Assembly: GCA_035347995.1 (NCBI GenBank)
Contig: DAOPQD010000106.1
Span: 1-10,049, forward strand
Direction of reading: 5' to 3'
Length of the DNA: 10,049 bases
Source of the DNA: JAAZNO01 sp012798275
GTDB taxonomy: Bacteria; Chloroflexota; Anaerolineae; B4-G1; SLSP01
Shown here: positions 1 through 6,802 of the stretch, in pieces
Layout: every line of letters begins with the position of its first letter
How positions within the stretch are numbered: position 1 is the stretch's first letter
Notes under the pieces: model-generated
The model's database searches: none
Told to the model about the DNA's origin: nothing
Seen by the model: the letters and a program-made list of their open reading frames with translations, nothing else
Position numbers and translations under genes: made by a program

Positions 1-2
1 AG

Positions 3-566
3 TCGCCAGCCGCGTATCACGACCCGCGAGGAACGGTCAACTACACCGTCCGCTTCCGTGTGCCAGAATGGATTGACCAGGAAGGCCATATTCAACAGCA
101 TTACGTCGTGCGCGATGGTATTATAGAAGTGATCGTCGCCGACCCAGGAGACTCACAGAATTACACGTTGCCGCAACTACTCGCTGCCTATGGACAGCCA
201 ACAGAACTCTGGGTCAGAACATTTTCTATGGTGGCGGATCAAGATGATGGAGAGTTGCCATTTTTCGTGCTACTTCACTATCAGCAACGAGGAATTTGGG
301 CAGAATACATCGGACTGACCTGCACAAAAGACGCCCAAATACCGTTGTGCCCGCAGTATGCGGGTGTGTTGCTGCGGCTCTGGTCACCTGGGCATGGAAC
401 GGCACTTGAAGACTTAGATACTATAGTGGATGGGATTTCTAAGGCTGAGGCACCGTATTACCGCTTCTTAGAAGAAGCAACGAACTGGAGTATCGAACAA
501 TTTTACCAGACCTTCGTGCAGCCTGACAATCAAACTTGTCTGGAGACGCCAGCAGATTTGTGGTGA
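3..566 (+). CDS. CxxPCWxG-family anchored protein, C-terminal part; candidate immunity protein (5' end outside window)
   Basis: The reading frame is already open at base 3, so the GTG at 60 is probably internal and the gene starts upstream of the window. No catalytic motif is visible. By eye the product aligns with the C-terminal two thirds of the lipoprotein at 4185-5072. Shared landmarks are a Y[TS]L.Q.L..YG.P segment (here YTLPQLLAAYGQP), a following strand with an aromatic FVLLHYQ.RGI, and the ending EQFYQTF.QP...CLE.P. The missing N-terminal part would be expected to hold the anchor and the CxxPCWxG motif. It ends about 20 bases before an RHS tail, as the immunity genes of the other modules do. 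I infer that it protects against a toxin tip encoded upstream. The homology is fairly sure; the function is inferred from position only. Confidence 0.72.
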   Translation, partial: SPAAYHDPRGTVNYTVRFRVPEWIDQEGHIQQHYVVRDGIIEVIVADPGDSQNYTLPQLLAAYGQPTELWVRTFSMVADQDDGELPFFVLLHYQQRGIWAEYIGLTCTKDAQIPLCPQYAGVLLRLWSPGHGTALEDLDTIVDGISKAEAPYYRFLEEATNWSIEQFYQTFVQPDNQTCLETPADLW

Positions 567-584
567 GACTGGTGTTGCACCAAC

Positions 585-857
585 GTGACCGGGACCCTGG
601 TCAGCCGACTGCGCTACCTGCCCTACAGCGCGACGCACTGGAGTGGCGGATCCCTTCCCACGGATCGGCGCTTCACCGGCCAGCGGGAGGAGGTGTCCCT
701 GGGCTTCTACGACTACGGCGCGCGGCCGTACGCTCCCGCGCTGGGGCGGTTCCTCCAGGCGGATACGATTGTGCCGAATCCCGCCGACCCGCAGAGCCTG
801 AATCGGTATAGTTATGTCAACAATAATCCGCTCAGGTATACGGATCCCAGCGGGCAC
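585..857 (+). repeat. RHS core tail copy 1
   Basis: First of five copies of the sequence encoding the end of the RHS core. From about 660 it is almost identical to copies 3 and 5. It shares with copy 5 the Asp-to-Ala variant YAPALGRF and the segment TIVPNPADPQSLNRY, and with copy 4 the closing bases CCGCTCAGGTATACGGATCC. Homology to the other copies stops at the TDPSGH codons. Confidence 0.85.
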
Positions 858-1511
858 TGGTTTGAAACGCTGTGGGATATCGCCAATATCGGCTGGGACA
901 TCTACGAAGTACAGCGGGATCCCGGCAATGCCTGGAACTGGGCGGCGCTGGTGCTGGATGTGGGAGCGGCCGTTCTGCCCGTCGTGCCGGGTGGCGTGGG
1001 GCTGGTGGTGCGAGGCGGGAAGGCTTTGAGCCATGCGGATGAGGTAGTAGATGCCGGGCGGGTGCTTGCCGAAGCAGCTAGCCACGCCGATGAGGTGGCA
1101 GATGTGGCGCGGGCAGCGAACAGGCTCGATGATGCGACGGATGTATTGCGAGGGGTGGAGAATGCTACAGAAGCAGCAGGAGTAATTAGAAGTAACATCC
1201 GGCCGGCAAGGGAGTTGCTCACTCAACGTGTACTCGGTACCGACGTCCATCACCTGATCGAGCAGCGGTTTGCCAAGCGGTTCGGACTGGATCCAAACGA
1301 TATGCCCGCCGTGCGCCTGGACAAGACCTTCTACCAGCAAGAGGTCACGGCGCGGCTGTTTAGCGAGTTGCCGACGAATCCACACCGCTCATACACAGCG
1401 CAAGATGTCTGGACCGCCTATCAGAGAGTGTATGGCCCTGATGGATTGAATCGGCTTGACTGGCTGAAAGCCATCTGGCCCTATTTTGAGCGGTTGGGGG
1501 TGCAGCGATGA
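585..1511 (+). CDS. Orphan RHS core tail with His-His nuclease-like toxin tip (cassette 1)
   Basis: Residues 1-91 are the end of an RHS repeat-associated core (PTDRRFTGQ, LGFYDYGARPY, GRFLQAD, NRYSYVNNNPLR, ending TDPSGH). Residues 92 to about 200 look like a pretoxin segment: a hydrophobic stretch (LVLDVGAAVLPVVPGG) and an Ala-rich helix in which SHADEV occurs twice. The last 90 residues carry DVHHLIEQRF (His222-His223, Glu226), the arrangement of HNH/endonuclease VII-type toxin domains, so DNA or RNA cleavage in the target cytoplasm is the likely activity. The RHS frame is open from 567, right after the previous stop, and GTG 585 has no clear ribosome-binding site. It is therefore probably a displaced 3' end, not a freely expressed gene. 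It overlaps the next gene by ATGA. The RHS part is certain; the nuclease class is probable. Confidence 0.82.
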   Translation: MTGTLVSRLRYLPYSATHWSGGSLPTDRRFTGQREEVSLGFYDYGARPYAPALGRFLQADTIVPNPADPQSLNRYSYVNNNPLRYTDPSGHWFETLWDIANIGWDIYEVQRDPGNAWNWAALVLDVGAAVLPVVPGGVGLVVRGGKALSHADEVVDAGRVLAEAASHADEVADVARAANRLDDATDVLRGVENATEAAGVIRSNIRPARELLTQRVLGTDVHHLIEQRFAKRFGLDPNDMPAVRLDKTFYQQEVTARLFSELPTNPHRSYTAQDVWTAYQRVYGPDGLNRLDWLKAIWPYFERLGVQR

Positions 1512-2413
1512 AACGGATGGCTTACTTTAGTTTGGGCTGGAGTTTAGCTGCATCTCCTGAAGAGCAAGAGAGAGACAAAGCGCGAATTAGGGCATTGCTT
1601 AAAGAAATAGGTTTAGAGGGAAAATTTAACCCTAATATCAACTGGTGTCCTATCGAGGTGGAGGTAGGGTCTAAGGCATTTGAAGTATTAATCCGAGCGA
1701 GCGGGGAGAATGATGTCGGGTATCTAAATCGCATTGAGCGACGCTACACTCGGCGTGAACTCGAATCTTCTCCTCTCCTCGTTTGGTATATTACCAACCA
1801 GGCCATTGAAGATGATTATTATGACCTTGAGATGGATGGGTATCAGGGTGAAGAGCAGGCTTCTCACAGGCGCTGCCTGGCCTGTCGCACAGAGTTAGCG
1901 CAGGTGCGGGATCTGCTAGTCAAAACACGCAAGATGGGGAAACGTGACCTCTCGCTGACATATAGTTTTGAGGTAATTTGTTCCCCACGGCTGATAGAGT
2001 TGTTTAAGGATGCAGGATTGACAGGTTTTGCAACGCGCGCGGTGTGGGATTACCGCAAATCGCACCAGGGAGAGCCGCGACTGTTCCAGTTAGTGGTGAC
2101 GAACGTTTTGCCGCCGATGGCCTCGCCGCCGACGGAGTTTGAAAACATTCAGCATTGTGCTGCGTGTGGCCGCACGAGCCTGTATCTCAAGCACACCCAG
2201 TGGTGGGGGAAGATTCAGTATCGTGAAGAAACACCGATATATTACCCGCGCCGGGTGTTGGAGGAGGCCAAGGATTTCAATCGCACTGCCGAATACTTTG
2301 GCGATCTGGCCGTCGCGACCCCGTATGTGATTATCAGCCAGCGGGCGTATCGGCGGCTGCGCGAGCAAAAGGTGAAGGGTTGGGCCGCGGAGCCGGTGTA
2401 TCTGGTGGAATGA
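1508..2413 (+). CDS. Double-CxxC protein resembling SitI6-type immunity proteins (partner of cassette 1)
   Basis: A 301-residue protein with no signal peptide or membrane helix, so probably cytoplasmic. Two cysteine pairs stand about 94 residues apart: C123-x-x-C126 (CLACR) and C217-x-x-C220-G (CAACG). This spacing and the overall length recall the Myxococcus double-CXXCG paralogs (TIGR02264) that include SitI6, the immunity partner of a Sit toxin; that link is from memory. The pairs could form a zinc site. The start is fixed by ATGA overlap with the RHS/nuclease gene and by a GGGGG run seven bases upstream, so the two genes are probably translationally coupled. A cytoplasmic partner fits a nuclease toxin. 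The first pair has Arg where the family name implies Gly. Immunity role: probable, from position and resemblance. Confidence 0.75.
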   Translation: MKRMAYFSLGWSLAASPEEQERDKARIRALLKEIGLEGKFNPNINWCPIEVEVGSKAFEVLIRASGENDVGYLNRIERRYTRRELESSPLLVWYITNQAIEDDYYDLEMDGYQGEEQASHRRCLACRTELAQVRDLLVKTRKMGKRDLSLTYSFEVICSPRLIELFKDAGLTGFATRAVWDYRKSHQGEPRLFQLVVTNVLPPMASPPTEFENIQHCAACGRTSLYLKHTQWWGKIQYREETPIYYPRRVLEEAKDFNRTAEYFGDLAVATPYVIISQRAYRRLREQKVKGWAAEPVYLVE

Positions 2414-4170
2414 GCCTGCGCCTGCAGCGCCTGCAGGTCTCCGGCGGTCTGCTCGACCTGGGCTACACGTATGACCACGTAGGCAACATCACACAGATCG
2501 TGGACACGAGCAACGGCGGGCAAATCCAGACCTTCGGCTACGACGCCCGCGATCGGTTGGTCGGGGCGCAGACGAACGCCGCCGGCAACGGGCAGTACCA
2601 CGAGGCCTACAGCTACGACCGGATGGGGAACATCCTCACGCGGACGGGGAGCGGCCAGGCAGTGGCCTACGTCTACGGCTGTCCGCCGCGCCTGCCCGCA
2701 CCGGGCCTGCCGCCGACGCTGACGCAGCGGGTCTACTTCCCACTGGTGCTGCAGGGGTTTGGGCCGGACAGCCCGCCTGCCGCGGCCTGCGTCGCGCCCT
2801 TTGCGGTGGTGAGCACCAGTGCGGGCTTCCGCGCCGCCTACGACGCCAACGGGAATATGGTCACGCGTACAGAGAACGGCGGGACCTACCAGCAGCAGTT
2901 TGACGCCGAGAACCGGCTGAGCGTGGTGACGGACACCGTCACGGGGCAGGTGACGCGCTTTGTGTATGACGGCGACGGGAACCGCGTCCTGCGCATCGGC
3001 CCTGAGGGGACCACCGTCTACATCGGCGACTACTACGAGAAGCAAGGGTCGTTGGTCACCAAATACTACTACGCGGGCGGGCAGCGGGTTGCCATGCGGC
3101 AGGGGAGCATCGTGTACTACCTGCACGGCGACCATCTGGGGAGCGCGACCCTGGCGACGAGTGCGGGCGGCAGCAAAATCGGCGAAATGCGGTATTATCC
3201 TTACGGCGGGACGCGGAGCGGGAGTATGCCCACCGACCGGCAATACACCGGGCAACGTCGCGAGAGCAGCCTGGGATTTTACGACTTTGTGGCGCGGCAA
3301 TTCGACCCGGCCTTGGGGCGCTTCCTCCAGGCGGATACGCTCGTCCCCAATCCGGAGAATCCGCAGAGCCTCAACCGGTACGCGTACGTCCTCGGAAACC
3401 CGCTGCGATTGGTTGACCCCAGTGGTCACAAATATTGCGACTCCTTCGACGCCAACGGCAGGTGCGTCTCGGAAAACGAGGCCTTCTGGGTGCGTTTCCG
3501 GGGCGGCTGGGGCGGAGACTATATGGTGGCGGTGCAAAGCGGGGCAGAGAAGGTGGGCACTGCTCTCGCCGATGCTCTGAACGGCTCAGCGCGAGAACGG
3601 CGGGCCTGGATCGCGACGGGGGATCGGCCGGTCACGGCTCAAGAGGCATTTCAACTGGTATACGGGAACAACAGGCTGGTTTTCCGTCACATAGAGGGCG
3701 ATCCCATTGCGGGCTGGGCCGAGACACATCTGGATTGGGCCGGCAATGGTTGCTACAGAGGTGAAATCTGCTACGATGAGAGCATATTCGATGCCACTCA
3801 CGGTCTGGAATGGACGTCGCAGAATGTCGCCCACGAATTGGGGCACGGCTTCGACCAGCGAGGGGGTCGGCAGGCGCGGGCCGACTTGAACGCCGCACAA
3901 ATTGGGTATGTTGACCCTGGTAGTGGCCAGGTTGTTCCGGTTGCAGGCGGCGGGTGGGGAGGCGGATACGTGCGGACACCCTTTGGGTATAGTTCTCGTG
4001 GTATGCCCTGGCAGCAGAACACTGCTGCCACGCCTGGCGAGGATTTCGCTGACATGTTCTTGGGTTGGTCTTTCAACAACTTCGCCCCTGGTCAGGCCGG
4101 CGCTGCGCGGAACTCCTGGATGAGCGCGAATATGCCTGGCTGGATGGCCCTGGCTGTTGCAGGTAATTAG
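2410..4170 (+). CDS. RHS/YD-repeat fragment with HELGH zinc-peptidase toxin tip (cassette 2)
   Basis: The longest RHS piece here, 586 residues from ATG 2410 (the frame is open to GTG 2380). It has YD-type repeats (YTYDHVGNI, GYDARDRL, YSYDRMGNI, YDANGNM, FDAENRL, YDGDGNRV), then the core (HGDHLGSATLA, GRFLQADTLVP, NRYAYVLGNPLR, DPSGH at about 340). The 246-residue tip contains AHELGHGFD (His475, Glu476, His479) and, 65 residues later, GEDFAD (Glu544, Asp545). These are an HEXXH zinc site and a likely third ligand, i.e. a zincin metallopeptidase. Substrate unknown. The ATG overlaps the stop of the preceding gene as ATGA. This core is more diverged at DNA level than the other four. An insert at 2677-2829 interrupts the repeats. 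Followed after 14 bases by a lipoprotein, its probable immunity partner. Confidence 0.85.
   Translation: MSLRLQRLQVSGGLLDLGYTYDHVGNITQIVDTSNGGQIQTFGYDARDRLVGAQTNAAGNGQYHEAYSYDRMGNILTRTGSGQAVAYVYGCPPRLPAPGLPPTLTQRVYFPLVLQGFGPDSPPAAACVAPFAVVSTSAGFRAAYDANGNMVTRTENGGTYQQQFDAENRLSVVTDTVTGQVTRFVYDGDGNRVLRIGPEGTTVYIGDYYEKQGSLVTKYYYAGGQRVAMRQGSIVYYLHGDHLGSATLATSAGGSKIGEMRYYPYGGTRSGSMPTDRQYTGQRRESSLGFYDFVARQFDPALGRFLQADTLVPNPENPQSLNRYAYVLGNPLRLVDPSGHKYCDSFDANGRCVSENEAFWVRFRGGWGGDYMVAVQSGAEKVGTALADALNGSARERRAWIATGDRPVTAQEAFQLVYGNNRLVFRHIEGDPIAGWAETHLDWAGNGCYRGEICYDESIFDATHGLEWTSQNVAHELGHGFDQRGGRQARADLNAAQIGYVDPGSGQVVPVAGGGWGGGYVRTPFGYSSRGMPWQQNTAATPGEDFADMFLGWSFNNFAPGQAGAARNSWMSANMPGWMALAVAGN
2677..2829 (+). 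other. Pro/Ala-rich insert with a YFPLVLQ motif inside the YD repeats
   Basis: About 50 residues separate the YVYG of one repeat from the YDANGNM of the next and do not look like RHS sequence. They are rich in Pro, Ala and Leu, contain Cys near both ends, and include RVYFPLVLQ (2728-2754). I recall similar [IV]Y[LF]PLVL motifs near domain edges in many secreted Chloroflexota proteins; their role is not known to me. Confidence 0.5.
3055..3429 (+). repeat. RHS core tail copy 2 (diverged)
   Basis: Encodes the same core segment as the other copies, from TKYYYAGGQRVA through HGDHLGSA and GRFLQAD to DPSGH. The bases differ at many positions, and it has GGTRSGSMPTDRQY where copies 3-5 have GVTRPGLAG. 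It probably descends from a different parent rhs gene or an older duplication. Confidence 0.75.
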
Positions 4171-4171
4171 A

Positions 4172-4178
4172 GGGGGAG
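4172..4178 (+). promoter_or_regulatory. Ribosome-binding site for the 4185 lipoprotein
   Basis: GGGGGAG lies six bases before ATG 4185, right after the cassette 2 stop. It supports this start and independent translation of the lipoprotein. Confidence 0.65.
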
Positions 4179-4184
4179 CAGACG

Positions 4185-5072
4185 ATGATTAACAACCATT
4201 CTTCGGAGCGGCTGGCTCTTTGCACAGTTCTCCTTGTAGCGGTGCTCCTTGCGGGATGCTCGGCTTCCCCTTCGTCACCCGCTGAAACGCCGCTCCCGGT
4301 CACCTCGACACGCTCGCCCAGTCCAGTTCCATGTCCTACTCCTGAACTAGCGACCGTCGCTCCTTCACCCAGCCGGGTGCCGCCAACACGTGCGCCGATT
4401 CCCACCCGCACACCCCCACCTCCCACACTTACAGCCGAGGAAGAACGTGCCTACGTGCGGCAGATGTTGGAGACGAATGGTGGCTGTGAGTTGCCATGTT
4501 GGTGGGGAGTCACACCAGGGAAAACCAGTTGGCAAGGGATGACCTACTTCTTGGTTTTGTCCCCTGAGGGCTTCCGAGACTACGCCATACTACATACTCT
4601 CAGTGAGGCAAACGACATAGTTCAGCGTATAGAGGTGCAGGGTTGTCTTGACAAGGTCGAAGGCAGTATCAATCAATTCACTCAGGACTGGGCACGCTAT
4701 TCGCTAGACCAAGTACTGAGTCGCTATGGAGTGCCCTCCCGAGCGAGAATCGCTTTGGCCTTGCCTGTAGAACCTGGGGGGCCGACCTATTACATCTTGT
4801 ACGTTTTTTACGATAATCTGGGGATTGGCATCCGGTACCTGGGCCCTGCCTCTGAGCAAGGTGAGTTGCTCCGCACTTGCTTCTCGTTTGAGGACATAAC
4901 TCTATGGCTGCAATCTCCCGAGTCATCCACTCCTCTGGAGCACGCCATCGGTCCGGATGAATGGTCATTTGCCGTGCCGTTGGATGAGGCTACAGGGATG
5001 AGCGTAGAAGAATTTTACGAGACCTTTCGCCAGCCTGGGGCATGTCTGGAAGCCCCGCCAACCTTTCAATAA
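4185..5072 (+). CDS. CxxPCWxG-family lipoprotein; candidate immunity protein to the zinc-peptidase tip of cassette 2
   Basis: A 295-residue protein with a lipoprotein signal: hydrophobic residues 11-22, lipobox LLAGC with acylated Cys25. Then comes a Pro/Ser/Thr linker (about 28-82), typical of a tether that holds a domain off the membrane. The globular part begins around 84 and opens with C101-E-L-P-C105-W-W-G-V-T-P-G. It continues with YSLDQVLSRYGVP and ends EEFYETF.QP.ACLEAPP. No catalytic motif is seen. It is homologous to the partial product at 3-566, and its CxxPCW motif and beginning match the product at 9612-10013. It follows an HEXXH peptidase tip by 14 bases, and the 9612 gene also follows an HEXXH tip, so immunity to this peptidase group is the natural reading. 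Its location outside the membrane fits a toxin acting at the cell surface. Family undescribed as far as I know. Confidence 0.8.
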   Translation: MINNHSSERLALCTVLLVAVLLAGCSASPSSPAETPLPVTSTRSPSPVPCPTPELATVAPSPSRVPPTRAPIPTRTPPPPTLTAEEERAYVRQMLETNGGCELPCWWGVTPGKTSWQGMTYFLVLSPEGFRDYAILHTLSEANDIVQRIEVQGCLDKVEGSINQFTQDWARYSLDQVLSRYGVPSRARIALALPVEPGGPTYYILYVFYDNLGIGIRYLGPASEQGELLRTCFSFEDITLWLQSPESSTPLEHAIGPDEWSFAVPLDEATGMSVEEFYETFRQPGACLEAPPTFQ

Positions 5073-5145
5073 AGCGGCGTTTGGACAACGGGGTGGGCGG
5101 CGTATCGTCGGCTTCAAAGCCAAGGAAATCGCAGCAGAAACGCAA

Positions 5146-5526
5146 CATTATCTGGGCAGCCAACGGGTCGCCCAACGGCAAGGCGGCGTGCTGACCTGCC
5201 TCCACGGCGACCATCTCGGCTCGGCAAGCCTTGCCACGGACGCCAGCGGGGCTAAAATCACGGACAGCGACACCCGCTACTCTCCCTATGGCGTGACGCG
5301 GCCCGGACTGGCAGGGACGGGCTTGCCCACCGACCGGCGCTTCACCGGCCAGCGGGAGGAGGTGTCCCTGGGCTTCTACGACTACGGCGCGCGGCCGTAC
5401 GATCCCGCGCTGGGACGGTTCCTGCAGGCGGATACGCTTGTCCCCGACCCGGGGAATCCGCAGTCGCTCAACCGCTACAGCTATGTCCTGGGGAATCCGC
5501 TGCGGTATACGGATCCCAGTGGTCGC
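5146..5526 (+). repeat. RHS core tail copy 3
   Basis: Aligned by eye without gaps, 5200-5435 and 8568-8803 (copy 5) differ at about five of 236 positions. Past 5435 the two diverge: copy 3 continues TLVPDPGNPQSLNRY, copy 5 continues TIVPNPADPQSLNRY. This copy keeps the usual YDPALGRF. Homology ends at TDPSG (5523). Confidence 0.85.
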
Positions 5527-6195
5527 TATAGCGAAGAAGAGATCATGCAAGCGTTTGGAGTAAGCACTTGGGACGAAGTACTTGCGCTGTTCCTCCAGGG
5601 CAGCGGAACATTCCTGGAAAACAGATGGGGGTGGCTGGAAGTGTTACGAAAAGCTCAGGATGGAGACCTTATACTCCCCACTCCTTGGGATGTTGACGGA
5701 ATAAGAGATCTTTATGATGGTGCATATAAAATACACCGAGACAGTGAAGGTAAAATCCTTATTGGTGATTTCGATCATGCTTATTTCGCTAACCATCAAA
5801 CCCGATATACACTCATATCTGAGCATCTTTCTATGCCCTTTACAACCCCATACTCAAAGATTCACTGGCATCCGCACTATAAGATCTTTGACTATTCCTT
5901 AGCGGATGCGGAAGCTATAGGACTTGATATCGCAGGTATATTTGTCGAAGGGACAGGGCTGGCAACAGGTCCCTGGGCAGCAATTGGCGAGCCACTCCAG
6001 ATAGGTCTTGATATTGTAGGATACTATGGCGCTGGACAAGCTTTCGGTAAGATTATGTACCCAAAGCAATATGCTATAACATCTACTGATGACTTTCTGG
6101 CAATTGGCAGCGCAATTCCTGTTGCGGGGATGGCAGTAGATCTTGCTGACATAGGCGCACACGCCCTTGGCGCGCGAGTGGTGTGGACACCCTGA
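5188..6195 (+). CDS. Orphan RHS core tail with hydrophobic tip of unknown activity (cassette 3)
   Basis: RHS reading begins upstream of the GTG at 5188: the frame is open across 5074-5187 and is recognisable from about LGSQRVAQRQ, with no ATG, GTG or TTG start there. Residues 1-113 are the RHS core tail (HGDHLGSASLA, GRFLQADTLVP, ending TDPSGR). The tip (114-335) starts YSEEEIMQAFGVSTWDEVL and includes GRWGWLEVL-like NRWGWLEVL. It then has two Gly/Ala-rich hydrophobic stretches, about 240-275 and 290-325, and ends abruptly at ARVVWTP. I see no catalytic motif. Either the hydrophobic part itself acts on membranes, or it is a pretoxin region whose terminal effector has been lost. The tip's DNA is visibly AT-rich beside the core. 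A four-helix membrane protein follows 11 bases later. Confidence 0.75.
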   Translation: MLTCLHGDHLGSASLATDASGAKITDSDTRYSPYGVTRPGLAGTGLPTDRRFTGQREEVSLGFYDYGARPYDPALGRFLQADTLVPDPGNPQSLNRYSYVLGNPLRYTDPSGRYSEEEIMQAFGVSTWDEVLALFLQGSGTFLENRWGWLEVLRKAQDGDLILPTPWDVDGIRDLYDGAYKIHRDSEGKILIGDFDHAYFANHQTRYTLISEHLSMPFTTPYSKIHWHPHYKIFDYSLADAEAIGLDIAGIFVEGTGLATGPWAAIGEPLQIGLDIVGYYGAGQAFGKIMYPKQYAITSTDDFLAIGSAIPVAGMAVDLADIGAHALGARVVWTP

Positions 6196-6200
6196 AGGAA
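6195..6200 (+). promoter_or_regulatory. Ribosome-binding site for the 6207 membrane protein
   Basis: AAGGAA lies six bases before ATG 6207. It makes that ATG a better start than the in-frame GTG at 6183, which sits inside the RHS gene without such a site. Confidence 0.6.
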
Positions 6201-6206
6201 AGTACC

Positions 6207-6584
6207 ATGAAGCCGCACCAAAATGTAAAACCGCTACCGAAGTTGATTTTCTGTTTGGTTGTGCTTGTCAGTTTTGTGGGGGCGTTTTTTATCGCCACGG
6301 ACAAGCGAGAGGTAATTCTGTGCTATGCAAGTGTAGCCTTAATTAGTATCCTGTTTTTCCTTTTGCAAAAGGCCAGGAGAAATAATGCTTTGCAAAAACC
6401 ATGGCAATATAACCTCGCACGCTTTCTCAGCATCTATCTACCTTTCTCTCTCTTAATGGGGTTTTTACCAAGACTTCAAAACATTCCATTAGGTATGAAG
6501 TTGGCCATAAGTGCAGTTCTTGCGGGAATGGCAGTGGCTGGGATTCACTTCCAGGAGAGTTTCTGGCGCAACCGTGGTGATTAA
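6207..6584 (+). CDS. Small four-helix membrane protein; candidate immunity protein to cassette 3
   Basis: A 125-residue protein that is mostly hydrophobic. Four likely membrane segments are visible at about residues 12-30, 35-54, 70-88 and 95-113, with short basic loops (KARRNN) between. I do not recognise a family. It starts 11 bases after the cassette 3 stop with a good ribosome-binding site, in the position of an immunity gene. Small multi-spanning proteins are common protectors against toxins that insert into or act at the membrane, which agrees with the hydrophobic tip upstream. Function is inferred from position and topology only. Confidence 0.7.
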   Translation: MKPHQNVKPLPKLIFCLVVLVSFVGAFFIATDKREVILCYASVALISILFFLLQKARRNNALQKPWQYNLARFLSIYLPFSLLMGFLPRLQNIPLGMKLAISAVLAGMAVAGIHFQESFWRNRGD

Positions 6585-6599
6585 ATCAATCATAGAAAT

Positions 6600-6802
6600 G
6601 AGGGTGGCTATTCTTTCGGGTACGATGCCGAAAACCGTCTGACGGCAGTGCGCGGCGCGACCAGTACCACCTTCGTCTACAACGGCGATGGCCACCGCGT
6701 CAAATCCGTACTGAACGGCGTGACTACCGCCTACGTCGGTAACCACTTCGAGTGGACCGGCAGCACGAGCACGCCGATCAAATACGACTACGCGGCAGCG
6801 TC
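6600..6802 (+). pseudogene. RHS/YD-repeat remnant, 5' half of cassette 4, broken by deletion/frameshift
   Basis: In frame with the preceding stop, bases 6600-6802 encode recognisable RHS sequence: GYDAENRL, FVYNGDGHRVKSVLNG, TTAYVGNHFEW, then KYDYAA. There is no start codon before GTG 6648. In the other copies KYYYAGG is followed by QRVA.RQG and HGDHLGSASLA. Here about 20 residues of that stretch are missing, and the RHS reading jumps to another frame (GSVGLARDASGAKITDS). The original frame runs on as non-RHS sequence to a stop ending at 6872. So the two halves cannot be made as one protein without frameshifting. Deletion plus frameshift is clear by comparison with cassettes 2, 3 and 5; a sequencing or assembly error is the alternative. 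Confidence 0.7.

Noticed and set aside
1029..1097. Twice-occurring SHADEV segment as a tandem repeat
   Set aside because: Only two imperfect copies in an Ala-rich helical pretoxin region; described within cassette 1 and not as a separate repeat.
468..1385. Long open frame on the - strand (305 codons) opposite cassette 1
   Set aside because: It lies opposite well-supported RHS coding sequence in GC-rich DNA, and its product resembles no domain. Similar - strand frames opposite the other RHS tails (2242-3537, 4990-5550, 6788-7102) share motifs only because the cores under them are repeats.
2960..3580. Arg/Ser/Thr-rich open frame on the + strand overlapping cassette 2
   Set aside because: It is the shifted frame of the RHS core; its low-complexity composition is typical of a GC-rich shadow frame.
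5073..5187. Possible promoter or terminator between the 4185 lipoprotein and cassette 3
   Set aside because: No convincing -10/-35 pair or hairpin with a T run was found by eye here or in the other short gaps (567-584, 6585-6599, 8328-8342). The open RHS frame crosses most of this stretch.
5866..5880. His-rich HWHPHY in the cassette 3 tip as a possible metal or nuclease site
   Set aside because: No further Glu, Asp or His pattern around it fits a known nuclease or zincin, so I did not assign an activity.
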